From Anadara kagoshimensis (lineage: Eukaryota > Mollusca > Bivalvia > Arcoida > Arcidae), in NCBI GenBank assembly GCA_021292105.1, contig CM037865.1:25999027-26063026 (forward strand): DNA of 64,000 nucleotides, written 5' to 3'. Positions 23,746 to 36,500 of this stretch are shown here, in pieces. How positions within the stretch are numbered: the first letter of the stretch is position 1; each line of letters begins with the position of its first letter. The notes beneath the pieces were generated by a model. That model searched no databases, had not been told where the DNA came from, and saw only the letters and a list, made by a program, of their open reading frames with translations. Both the position numbers and the translations under genes were made by a program.

Positions 23746-25594
23746 TAGTTTGAAATTTATGAATTTTTTTTTTAAATTATCATTTGTAAGTTACAACACT
23801 ACAGTAGGGATAAAACACAACTAAAATAGAGATACTAAGTATTAATAATCGTGTAGTACAAGTCAGTAACCCTTAAGTTCCCAAATCATTAGCTAGATAT
23901 TCAAGGCATCGCACCATTTTATTATCGCTTCTTCTTGCATCGCAACATTTCGTGCTTCGACTGGGGCGTGATATAAATCATTCAATTAATCAATCAATCT
24001 TTATCTTAATATTTAATAAAACGTCTTGTGTATTTAGATTTTCTATACTTAAACTTGATCTTGTCATTCAAATGTGTACACACACCGGCATTATTTACAG
24101 TTAGCTGTCACATGCATGTGTCTTTGCGACAGTTTCTTATACGGATTATGTAAGAGGTCGGGGTCGGGTCAAGAATTTTTAAAGGAGGGCCCCAGGATTG
24201 AGAATCATATCTGACATTACTAAGTGAGAGCACAAAAAGAGCTAGCCTCCAGAGGCGAGGGCTCTGGGACTGCTAGAGGTCCCATCGGGTCCAGGGACAA
24301 AGCACCCCCCCCCCCCCCCCGGAGAAACGAAAAATTACTTTTAAGCTTTCTGAGGACCTCTGGTCTCATTTCAGATGTATTTACTATATTACTATATCGT
24401 TTTGCTAAATTTGATAAATTCTAATGCGTGACCTTTGATAAATAATTTTTATTGCAATCTTAATCACAGATCTGTGAAATGTGGTGAGAATTAGGGAAAT
24501 GAATACAAAAGCTCTGTGAATCATTAACTGGACACCACATTACAAATATTTTAGGGTAATGTACACATAACTAAAATATATGTCAATGCGTCTAGGTTGC
24601 ATTTGAATTAACTTTTTTGCCACAAATTCATAGCCGAATGCAACCCGAGTGCAGATATTCAGAGCTAACCCGCTGTTTTGAAAACAAAATTAAACTGTAT
24701 TTAATTTCTTGCTACCTAGAATATATAATGTTAAACGCTAACTTATTCCTGGACCTAGATTTGTTAACCACCCGACAGTAGCGCTGTGATCCTGGTCCAC
24801 ATTCTGATGGGTTAATGGTGCTCTCTTCTCTTACGTATTCCGAAGAGTGGAGTAAAGATCAGAACGTCTGGCTTTCCAGTGTGATTTAAGCACAGTCTTA
24901 CTTCATTCAAATCAACTTAGTCATGGCGCAAGGTGTAGTTAAATAACAGGAATAACGTAATTGATAGTATTACACGCTGTGAAACTGTAAACGCAATCCG
25001 GAACAACATCCCTACAGAACTGGGTTGTTAAATTAACATTAGGGGTCACATCAACAACCCCTCTCTCTCTCTCCTTTAAAAAATCAGAAGGGGAGTTGCA
25101 ACCCGGTAAACCCCATCCTTGGACCCCTCAATGGGTTCTGACAAAGACCTGAGAAATGGGTAGCGATTGTTTTACTTCAAGCACTCAATTTAGGAGGCTA
25201 CTTTGGAAAAAGGTTGACACTTCACCTGCATAACTGGTGACATCCCGGTGTTTACAAGTGAAATATTTTTGAGTGGGGCGTAATCATTCAATCTTATATA
25301 CAAAGCAACACAAATACAATCAGTTTGAAATTAAAACATCACCTACCTTAAACTTTCTTTAAAAATACAAATACCTAGTGTAGGCCACCGTGGCTTTTTA
25401 GCTGGACGCTATAGTGGAAGTATCAAATGAAAACTAAACACTGCAAAGGATAACGAATCGATCGAATTCCGGGAGCGATTGAGCTACATATTGCGATTTT
25501 GAGCGAAATCATTAGATTAAGGTAGATTTTTGTCACCCCTCCCGCACGCTACGGTTCTAGGGTCAGTTATGTGTTTAATGTTGTTAATCGCAAG
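23741..25594. other. Non-coding stretch
   Basis: No gene is seen. It includes a 16-base C run at 24305-24320 and a short (CT)n at about 25061-25073. Open frames are short and lack recognisable domains. Confidence 0.5.
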
Positions 25595-25945
25595 AATTGA
25601 TTGATTGATTGATTAATTGAATGTGGGTTAACGTCCAAATTAAGAATATTTCAATTATATCGAGACGTCACCAGTTCTAAGGTGAAGTAGCGGAAATATG
25701 TTATTTTTGCAGTTCGCCCAAAGCAATGCCACAGTGCATGGGGGGTGTTTTTAAACGTGCCACACCTGCCGTGGACACGGGACATCGGGTTTAAGCGGGT
25801 CTCTTTTGAAGACCGTGACCGAGTGCTTGGCAAAAGATCAGTCACCACTTATTTTTCAGTCTTGGTCAGACACCGACTAGGGATAGAACCCACTACCTCC
25901 CACTTACGGTTAGACGCAAAGAGCTATATAGTAAATTTATACTGG
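25595..25945 (-). mobile_element. SINE-1, near full length
   Basis: The minus strand reads a B-box-like GGGTTCTATCCC at the head, then a body with CCCGATGTCCCGTGTCCACG and the tail ATATAATTGAAATATTCTTA. It ends in TCAATTAATCAATCAATC. This is the most complete SINE-1 in the window. Confidence 0.7.
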
Positions 25946-27689
25946 CCGGTGAAGATCAATGAAGGCTTGTCAAAGCTATATTGCTTTTTTTCAAAAGACC
26001 GAAATAATTTCCGTTGCTGTTTTGGGATTTCATAATTTTGGGCTTTAAACTATTGGGTAAAGTATTAATACAATGTATAATTAAAATTCATGAAACAATA
26101 TGTCGGAAATCAGGTCAAGTTGTATGCGCAAGTTCAGATTCCTATCTATCAAAACTAACAAAAAAACAGACGAATATCGGCTGTCGAGTTTCCGAGATGT
26201 GGATAGCTAGTGGCTGAAATGATATAGAATGCAGATGCTGAAAACCTACCAAAATATAACTACTGTATTTCCATAAATTGAGTGCACATGGTTTTCATTA
26301 TTTCTTTTAATTGAAACTGTTTCCATAAAACTGTCAATAAAATGCATTTAAAATGCACTGACCTAACCAAATTAAATTTTTAATTAAAAACATTATTGTT
26401 CAGTTCTCCTGTACATAGAGAAATTTTGCGAAAATTTTGGAAATTTGATAAGTTTATACACCAATTGGGCCTCATTCAAAGTAACATCAGGGCATTTAGG
26501 GTAAGGTAGGTCATTGTTCGGGTTTTTTTTCAGGTGGGATCATCATGAATATTTCAATTATGACATAACGTTTTTAGTTGTTTCAAGTAAGAAGGTACAG
26601 AAGAGATAATTTTGACATAGTTATATTTGTTGTTTTGTTAAAAACTTCAATAATTGTTCTATGTATAGAATTAAGTTCACTTTTTCATGAATAAAAAATA
26701 TTTTTCCAATTAGGTCAGTATGTTTTGTATTAAGTTTTGACAATTTTTTTGTAAGTTTGTTGGAAAATACGACTTTATTCTTGCATTTCCATGCGCACTG
26801 AATTTGTGCATGGAACTATAGTAACTATGTGCGGATATGACTTGTCGATTTGGCTCTAATTCACTGTACTTTATAAACTTTAATATTATAGATTTTTAAA
26901 TATGTACTATACAGACCTGTCGAAAATTTAACACTTAGCTTACGAATTAGCCGTCCACGTTGACGAGTCGACAACTCATCTCGACCCTTCGTTAGGAGTA
27001 TCTCGACAGTGTATAATTCGCATGCTTTTCGGTAAGTAGTTATCAATCCTCGGTCACACAGCATCCTAATTTCTTCTCCTTTATTAAACTTTAGACATGT
27101 CTGTACTGTATAAAGGAAACAAGGTAGTAAGATTTTTTTTGCTAAAAGTGGCCAGACTTTTTACGGTTTTACAGATAAAATTTGGCGCGAAGACACAGTT
27201 ATCTCCCTTTATACATGCCAACTTGGTCCTTTTTTTTGTTTTTTTTCCGCCGATAATTCAAGTTATAAAGGACGATAATTTAAGTGTCTTTGGTTTTTTG
27301 GTGTGCGCAAAAGCTGTAAGTTTCTGAGCTACTTATTTTTCGATAATGAGTGTTAGAAAGCTCATTGTCAAAACATGTCCGACTAATTTTATAGTTGACA
27401 AATTCAGTCGTAGAGTGTCCTTGGAAACGTAAATTTTTGGTCAGGCCTGCAATATTGTTGCTTCCTTATTTAGAATTAAATTCAAATATTATTGATTTTG
27501 AAATGATAAAATATTTTATTTTGTGAGATTTGTAAAAATGATCTTTAATGATGGATACAAAATGGCGAATCTAAAACGTATTTCACGTTCTTGATCAAAA
27601 TAATGTATTATTTGATCCAATATGATACATTTCTTTTATTTATACTTTAGTTACCACTACACTGTTGTATTTAAGCCATTCCTAACGTT
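25946..27689. other. Non-coding stretch
   Basis: No gene is seen. AGTTATCTCCCTTTATA at about 27197 is the reverse of the dispersed AAAGGGAGATAAC motif. Open frames here lack recognisable domains. Confidence 0.5.
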
Positions 27690-29030
27690 ATACACCCCAT
27701 ATATAATACGTAATGATGAAATACGTGGTAATAACACATGTGTAAGCCTTCTGATTTGCTGTTTGCTACTTGGAGCTTCAGCTGTTTCCTTTCCTCTACT
27801 AGTTTATGTCCCTTTGCTTATCCATGGTTTTTGTCCTTTTTCCTTTGCTTCAAGTATGTTGACTGATGATAATGTAACGTTTTCTTATGCCTTCCCATAT
27901 GTCCTTCACTTTTTCTAAATTATCAAGTACTTGGAATCTGCTGATTAACTCTATAGAGAATGTTCTCCTTATCTCTTGTTGTTGGGAGTTTTGTGGTGTC
28001 GTATTTCTTTCTATCTGTACTTATACTTTGTTTTTGTTTCTTTAATTTTATTCTGATCTTACTCCTTACCAGTTCCTGGTCACTGCTTGCATCAGCTCCT
28101 CTCATTATACCCCCCGCAAACTAGTTTGAGAGGGGATATATAGGAATCACCATGTCTGTCTGGCCGTCTAAAATTGTGTCCAGGCCATATCTCATCAATG
28201 CTTTGGAGGACTCTCATGAAACTTCACATGAATAATATTCATGGTCTAAAGGCATGTCATGACCATAAACCAAGGTCATATAGGAAAGGTCAAGGTCGCA
28301 GGAAAACTTTAAATGTTTGGGCGGGGGTATTTGGCTCTCAAGAGACAGTTCTTGTTGCTCTTGTATCTAGGATGGATGTTCTGTGTTGTTTTGATATAAG
28401 CACATGATCTATTTGGTTTTCTGTTTATCCATGTAATCTTGTGTCTTAATTTGTGGAGAAATATTGTTCCTGTAATTACTAAGTTATCTCACATATATCC
28501 AAAAGCTTCTCTCCATTTTCATTTCGTTCTCCTATCCCATGCTTTCACATTACACTTTCGTGATCTTTGTTGTTGCTGCTAACCTTTGCGTTGAAATCTC
28601 CAATAATGAGCAGAATGTCATATTCTGGGATGTTATTTATGGCTTTCTGTAAATGGTTTAAGATTTTACTGCTTTCATTTGTGGGGGAATATACCGTAAT
28701 TATGCTTATTTTTAGCGTTGATGTAAAGAATCTTGCATACATCAATCTTTCATTTATAGGTTTCCACTCCATTAGGGATTTCTTTGTCATATTTGTCATC
28801 ATTATTCCCACTCACTCGTGGTGTAAACTATCTTCCCTTCCTGAGTAAAGCACTATCTTCCCGCTTTGTAGTGTAACTTTTCCATGCATGGGACCATCTT
28901 ACTTTACTAAGTTCTAATATATCTAGTTGGTAACTTATCTATCTCCTGTTCTATCTGTGCAGTTTTGCTTTTTATATACATAGATCTCACATTCCAAGTT
29001 CCTATATACAAGTTTTCTTTTGGTGTGCAT
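27690..29030 (-). mobile_element. Broken non-LTR retrotransposon (LINE), endonuclease region
   Basis: Minus-strand frames carry the APE-type endonuclease landmarks in order. GTWNVRSMY is near 29000, then ITVYSPTNE and LLIIGDFNAKV lie within 28811-28545. NQIDHVLISKQHRTSI is near 28400, MRGADASSDQELV near 28090 and SRFQVLDNLEKVKDIWEG near 27920. The order fits the craniofacial-development-protein-2-like (RTE/CR1-type) endonuclease found in many animal LINEs. Frame changes, stops and a foreign insertion at 28107-28356 show it is dead. The reverse transcriptase domain is not seen. Confidence 0.75.
28107..28356. mobile_element. Short element inserted into the LINE
   Basis: The LINE reading breaks between DTRA and MRGADA exactly where this segment lies. 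It begins ATACCCCCCGCAAAC with an AAACTAGTTT palindrome. It ends with GGGGGTATTTGG and GACAGTTCTTGTT. It contains AAGGTCAAGGTCG. ATACCCCC and GGGGGTAT are inverted. It resembles a dispersed repeat I associate with bivalves and is younger than the LINE. Confidence 0.6.
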
Positions 29031-30017
29031 AGGGATCTCGGCCTTTGGACTTCCAAATGGCTTTCATCCACCTGCGTCATGTTGTCCTGTGCTTACTATT
29101 ATACTAGAGGGCTTGAACCCCTCTGTGTTTTCGGTGCATTTTGGATTTCCACAATCATAATGATTTTACTCTATCTGGTAATTAGCCACGTAGAAACCCC
29201 TTGAACTCGGAGAACCAGTGGTTTTCTGTTGGGATTTTCCCTTAACTACAGGTTGCAGTTATTTGAGGCACCGGAGACTCGCTTATCACCACTGTCACTC
29301 AACTACAATTGCATTCCCGGGGCCACCAGACGTGGAGGTAATACATGTGATTCGCTTTCTTAGAAGGTTGACATTACTTAGGGGTTTATAAGGTGAAACC
29401 TTATATTTAAAACACCCCTCGAGAACGTACCAGCATTCGTTTTGGACCACACCTTATTGTGTAAAGTTTACTTTTAGAAATTCCTTTTGCACAACAAATA
29501 TTCAAAGTGACTTTCCGACGCCTTTTTTCGCGTCTTCGTTCAATATTAAAATTTAATTTGGTCAGGGCAAGATGTCTTTTCACTTTTAAAAATTGTCTCG
29601 TGACTTATGACTTGAACTGCTATTGCGTGGTTTCTAACTAATAATTATATATTTGTTATGGGTTGGTGCTTTCAAAACTATTTATTCCACACTAATTAAT
29701 GCTAGTTCATGTATATTTTACATTATCCCCGGCGGTAAAGTGCCCATCCGAAGTCAGGTCATAATTTTATAGGTTACATCGTTGGTAGTGCAAGTCCTGA
29801 AATTCGGATAGGATTCATTAAATATGTACTAAAACTATCTGACACTTTAAATGTTAATAACTACATTTCATATCGTATACACTACTAAAGCTAATGGTAA
29901 TGGTGTTTGTGGGATCGAGGTTAGATAGTAGACGAAAAATAAAACAGAGTTGTCTCCCCTTGGCTTATTTTCATTTTGACAGGTGATCGAGGGTGGACAA
30001 CAGTCACAACTTAGACC
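29031..30017. other. Upstream region of the plus-strand gene
   Basis: No coding frame is recognised. TTCATTTTGACAG ending at 29982 could be an acceptor for a 5' UTR exon. A TAG at 30012-30014 is in frame with, and two codons before, the ATG at 30018. No TATA box or initiator could be called with confidence. Confidence 0.4.
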
Positions 30018-33000
30018 ATGCTTGTTTACCTGTTTTCAGCCATTTCAGCTGCAGTGTTGCTGAAATGGTTCTTACAACCAGATCCACGACCAAAGGCTGG
30101 AATATATTACCAGAAAAACAAATGGTTCTTTATCAAATATGCATTCTTTAGACTTATTTTGTGGCACAGAAAAAGACAAAACCAGAATATGAAGTCTGTT
30201 TCATCAGGTGAAAATGCAGGGTACGGAATGAGATCTAGGAGTTCGCCAGAAGATATGGATAAACTTCAAGAACTACCAGCCGACCAACCAAAAGTATGTC
30301 GGTAATTATATCACTAATTATATAGAGTATTATTACATAATGTATAGAAAATTGAAACAGACTATAGTTTGGCCTATTGATTAGCTCACCTGTTCAAAGG
30401 TCACCTGGGCCCTTAAGATTACCATTGTGTTAAAGGGTTTTTTTTAAAATATGTTTTTTTAGTAGATTAAAATTAAGTTTGAATAGTCATTTAAAATAGG
30501 TTACTGTAACACTTAATAAAATCAATTAAAACTTAATGAAATTTGTTTTTCATTAATGTTTAAAATTTAATTAAGACCACGGGTACCTGTGTTGTGAAAT
30601 TGCATATTCACAGATTTTCAAGTAATCATGACCAAATACATGTATTGAATTTTATCAAATTGTTTTTAAATTAACTTTAGAGATGTTGTTTTTATGAATG
30701 TTATGCCACTAAAAATATTTGAACAGTATTTAAATATTTTATTCATAAATTGGCAGTTTGAGAAAAACTATTTGGAAGTGTATCAGCATGGTCAGACACT
30801 TCTAACATACAAAACATAATTTATCAGCATGGTCAGACACTTCTAACATACAAAACATAATTTATCCTCATTTTTCAATGGTTCAACCCCAGTTGGGTCT
30901 GCCAAGACTTGAAAATAGGTAGTTACTGTTCTTCACCTGTAAGCATTCTGCATTTCTAAATGAAAGTCACGGTGCCTTCGAAAGAAAACTTAAAAACTGA
31001 TGTCATGTGCCACAGCAAGCATGGCATGTTAAAGAATCCTCCCTGCACATTGCCCTGGATACACTGCAAATGTAAAATTTCCTGCCACTTCACACCTATA
31101 GCTGGTGATGTCTAGATATAAGTGAAATATTCTTGACTGGGACGTATTTCCTATCAATCAATCTTCAGAGGTTCAAAAATTTCGAAATTACAAAAGTCTG
31201 AAGTCCAGGACCTATTGATATTACTGTTACCCATTTTTGCACGAAAAAATACTTATGGTAACATGATAAAAAAACTTTAGTTATTTTAACTCTTGATGAT
31301 TTTGGATGAATTGCTGTTCAATTGAAAGATATCTTCATAGTCAAAGGGAGATAACTTCAATTAAATAAGTGCTGAAATTGCAATCTTTACAACAACATAT
31401 ATTTTCTATATACGTGTACATGTATATTGTCATAACCTTATGATTTCAATGCGGTAAATTTTCTCTTGAGTATACTTCAAACACTTTTTTTTTTTAAAAA
31501 ATCGAAACTATGAACTGGTATTAAATGCAACGATTTAAATCTTATCACAAGTTCATCATGTATATGTACATTATAAATTTCTACCTTTTAGGCTGTAGAT
31601 GCTGTTTATTTTAATGGTGGTAACAAAGATGGACAGTATATAATGGCTGCCACAGCTCGTCGACAGAATAACATTGTACAGACTATTCTATATCTCAGGG
31701 TAAGTTATTATTTTATGTTCTAGTAAGATAGTAACTTTGTCATCTTTTAAACAGTCAATCCTGTTTATAAAGGCCAAGGGAACCAGTAAAAGTGGCCTTT
31801 GAGGGCAGGTGGCCTTCATATACAGGTTCAAATAATATGAATAAAGAACAATTGGATGGCCTTTATAAGCAGGTGTCCCTTATATAGAGGGGATTTTAAG
31901 AGGGGTGTGACTGTATTGCATTTAAAGCTACGTAAATATATATAAGCATTATTTAAGGTGAACTAGCTTGATTTGTAAATTTTTAATTCCCATTTTGCAT
32001 GGCGTTTCATGCTTTATATTCTCAAAGTCATTACAACCAGGCAAAGCTGTTTTGTTGTAAATAAACCCTAAAGAATACTTTGTCATGTCATTATACTTGT
32101 TCGAAAATAAGATAAGACACTAGCTTGCTTGCTCATTAAAAGCATCTTCAGAATGGACACAAGCTTGATTGCTCATTAGGGCTTCTTTCAGAATGGACAC
32201 AAGCTAGCTTGCTCATTAAGGCTTCTTGTAAGTATCTATTCAGGTTTGCTTCTAGACAGCTTTGACCTACAGTACATTTAAATATGGTATTAAATATTTT
32301 ACCAGTTTTCTTTTACAACACTATTATTATTACTTTATTACTTTGAATATCAATATTCATCAGTGTACATTGTATCTAAAACATGTAAACAGTGGTACAA
32401 AATGTACAGTGTTTTACAACATGTGTTATATATCATATCATACCAAGGAGAATAGTACAAGGAGAATAGTACAAGGAGAATAGTACAATATGATTAAGAT
32501 TGCTGGTTAGAACGCAGTGAAAATGATTTTCTTAAGAACATACCAATATTACAAAGTTCTTTAACATTATTGACACTTAATAATTGTAATAATTTAAACA
32601 TACTCAGCTTTTGTCTAGATGGATGTTTTGGAATACAATTCTTCATCAGTAGTGCAACTATGAAGCTAAAATGTTTTTCCAAAGATGTTGACAAGATACC
32701 TGAAGAACCAAAATATATATGAGAATTATTTTTAGAATTACTTGCGCTAAAAGATAGAAATGGAAAGAGTAACAGGTTGCTTGCTGTCAATAAAGTCCAC
32801 ATTTCATTGGTACCATATGTTGTTAATTTTTAAGATATTTGGGAATTCAAAGTATCATTTTGAAGATCACTTCAAGCTTATAACATTGCTGAGTTAATGT
32901 TGAGGAAAATCTTAGTTAAGAAATTATTGTGGAACTGCCGGGGCCAGATTTTATTAATGTTTTTTATGTTTAGCTTCCAGGTATTGGAATGTTGGAGATG

Positions 33001-33511
33001 CCATCCCTACCTGATACCAGACTAAGGGGCTCACCAGAGGGTAAATATGCTGCAGGTGGCTTGGTTATAGAGTCTGGTGAACCAATGAAAACCTGGAAAA
33101 TTAGTTACAGTGGTAAAATGAGGTATACAATTTAATTTTAGTTTTAAGGGCATATGGTACACTTAAACTTTCTTAACTTTAATACAGTAAATCCTGCAAA
33201 TAGTGACCACCTCTATATCTAGGTTTTTAATTCACCCCCAACGACTTAGTGATTTACCCTTTATTTACAAATTTAAAATTACATGTACATTTTGTTTGTA
33301 TTAGAAGCCAAATTTTTAAAATCAGTACTCATTATTTGAATGTGAAAAACACCAATACTAAAATGTTTGCACTCTCTCTCCAATACTTAAATGTTTGACA
33401 AATATTACACTCTCTCTCACTCTTTCTCTCATGTACACAAATACTAAACTGTTTGACAAATGTTGCATTCTCTCTCTCACTAATACTAAAATGTTTGACA
33501 AATATTGCTTT

Positions 33512-33579
<68 letters not shown>

Positions 33580-36500
33580 TAAAATGTTTTGACAATTATT
33601 GCATTCTCTCTTTCACCAATACTAAAATGTTTGACAAATATTGCATTCTCTCTCTATCTCTCTATTTATATTTATTTATTTACTTACAGAAATGTAACTA
33701 AAGATACAGAAGTGGATGTAGAATTCAGTTTGAATTGGTTAGCTTTTACCAAATATTTTGATTTTGACACAGATCTTCATCCTGCAGCAATGGCTGATGC
33801 CATCTGTAGAGAAAAATGGTCCAGAGAATATTTTGATAACTTGAAAAGGTATTGTTAAAATAGAATACAGTCCAACCTGCCTTAAAGGCCACCTCTATAT
33901 AAGGCCCATCTGCTTTTAAAGGCCAGTAAACCTTTATCCCAATTGCTCTTTATTTATGTTTTTGAGCCTCGATAGAAGGGCCACCTGCCCATAAAGAGCA
34001 GTTTTACTGGTTCCCTTTGGTGGCTTTTATAGACAGTTTTGACTGTACTTGGTTTTCACAATTTTAAATTGTTAGTAACCACATAACGGTATCCAAAAGT
34101 CTTTTAAAGTATTTTCTAATAAATTTCCTAAAATACCTCTATGTTACTTTACGAAATAATTTGTTAGAAATTAGTAGTCAAATGCTACCAGGAATTGAAA
34201 CAGGAAAAATGAACATGGATATTTCATCTCTTACATTATTTCAAAAATGGTTATTATGTGTCAATTCTTGAATGATTTACTTTATTTTAACATGTCATTC
34301 TTGCATACTTGTAATAACTATACAGACATTGGACATGTATGTCAGGAGGTGCTTACCTTTCCGGGTGGAAGTTCATGTGTTTTACTTACGGTAATTTGCC
34401 AGCTTTCAAAGATTTTACTTTGCTTTTGGGAGTAGGTCTTGGACATGGATTTGGTGTGTAAATTTTTAATTATGCCATTCAATTGACCCAGAGTTATGAG
34501 TGCCTGTGACTTAATTTTTATTTATGATGCATCCATCATTACATTTATACTTGTATAGTAACTGATTTAATGAATAAATGATACATATTTTCAGGGCCCA
34601 TCAAACTCATTATGAACAGTTTGGACAAATCAGTGGTAAAATAAAAATCTCTGGAGTAAGTGACCCTGTCAATCTGGATGTAGATGGAGTAAGGGACCAT
34701 TCATATGGTAAGAAAATTTTACAGAGTCTTAATAGTGCAGTGTTTCCCCTGTAAAGAGAGGTTACTTGATATAATTGTCCTTCCTGCTTTTAGTCTGCCA
34801 GACCAGATCACAGCATTCCCTCCGCCTTGGTTCGAATAGAACTTGGAATGGATTCTGGAAGAAAGTTTGTCAGGTTGCTTGAAAAATCAATGGTTTTCTC
34901 TCGACACTCTTGTTTCCTCCACTGTCTCTGAACTGACTGCCTTGTTATAAGTGAAATAATCTTGTAAAACTCCATTATTCCACTCAGTTTGCCAGAGATG
35001 GATAAATAAAATGTTCTGTTCTCGGGCCTAGGTGCCTTCACTGCCCAGGTTCAAATTCTATTTGGGTCAGATCCTAGTGCGAGAAAGTTTTTGAATTTAA
35101 TCACTGAAGGTCAGTAGTTTTCTCTAGGCATTCTGATTTTCTCCACCATCCTAGAACTGACCACCTTAGGTGAAAAGAATCTGACCTAGGTTACCTATAC
35201 TGAGACATATAACCCATTACTACACTTGTTCTCGGTTCTAAAATGTGTGAATACAGAACATTTACTGTATAAGAAGAAAAATTCGTATGGAAAAAATATT
35301 CCAGATTTTCACAGGTTACTCTTGTATCGCTAATATATCTTCTCAGAATTTTTGTTTTATGCACCCGTGGTAGACTTTCCTAAAAGTCGGAAACGTGAAA
35401 ATTTCTTACCACGAAATAATTAAGAAAGTCAAAACTGCAAAAGTTTTCTACCGCTAATGTTTCTTCTTATACAGTATATGTTAAAAAGTCTTCTAAAAAG
35501 CTAGGCCTTATACATTTTAAATGTAGTGTCATTAAAATAAGTTGTATCTAGTCTGTATTCAATTAAAAAATATTTTAGTCGTGAACCCCAATTGAATTTC
35601 ACATATTTTACATAATCAATACATCATAATGTTTGTGTGGCACATTTTGAAAAATGTTGAAGTTGCAAATTGATGGAATAACATTTTTACAGAAAGTGTG
35701 AACTGATGCTATTCAATTTGCATATACAAATGTAAGGATATTAAGTGACACACTGGCACTGGGCAACTGAAAAGAATCTGTATAAGATACTGTAAAGGTG
35801 ATTATTTCCGTGGGGTAAAAATTTTGCAATTTCTGAACTCTGTTATTTCATGTGTTGTAACTTTTGTGTAAACAATATAAGTGAGTGTATATTCTATACA
35901 TTATGATGGAAATCTGTGTGGTAGAAATTTTCGAGTGGGTAAAATTTTTGCGGTAATTTTTTTTAGCATGAAATAAGCAAAAATATTACCCAAGTGAAAA
36001 TTTCCTCATTACAGTAAGTTGTCAAGTTGTTCATGCGAATATTTTTCTATGTTTATTGTAGGCAATGTCCGAGACTGGAAGGATTTACATAGATATGCTA
36101 TACAGTACGCCACTCTGTCTGACAGAACAGCAGTATGTTTAGGAGTTATATGTATGCCAGTTACCATGTCAAGGTAGGCAGATAGTGATTTCTGTATAAA
36201 AAAGTTAAGTGTTTCCCACATGTACCACACAATATTGATATGGGAAAATGTCAGAATATGTGTACGGTATGTGATACAGTACCTCGGTGGCTAAGTGGAC
36301 TAAAGCCTGCATTTATGAATCAAAGTGCCTCTCACCACCTAGGTTCAAACCCAACTTGGGACAGTTCCTATTGTGAGATAATGTATCAGTTTATTAACTG
36401 AAGGTTGGTAGTGTTCTGTGGGCACTCCAGATTCCTCCACCATTCCAGAACTGGCCATCTTGGTTTTAGTGAAGAAATCCTGACTGAGGTGTTAAACACT

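Noticed and set aside
33332-33701. Frames rich in Ser-Leu, Arg-Glu and Thr-His repeats
   Set aside because: They translate the (CT)n, (CA)n tracts and the surrounding minisatellite inside an intron.
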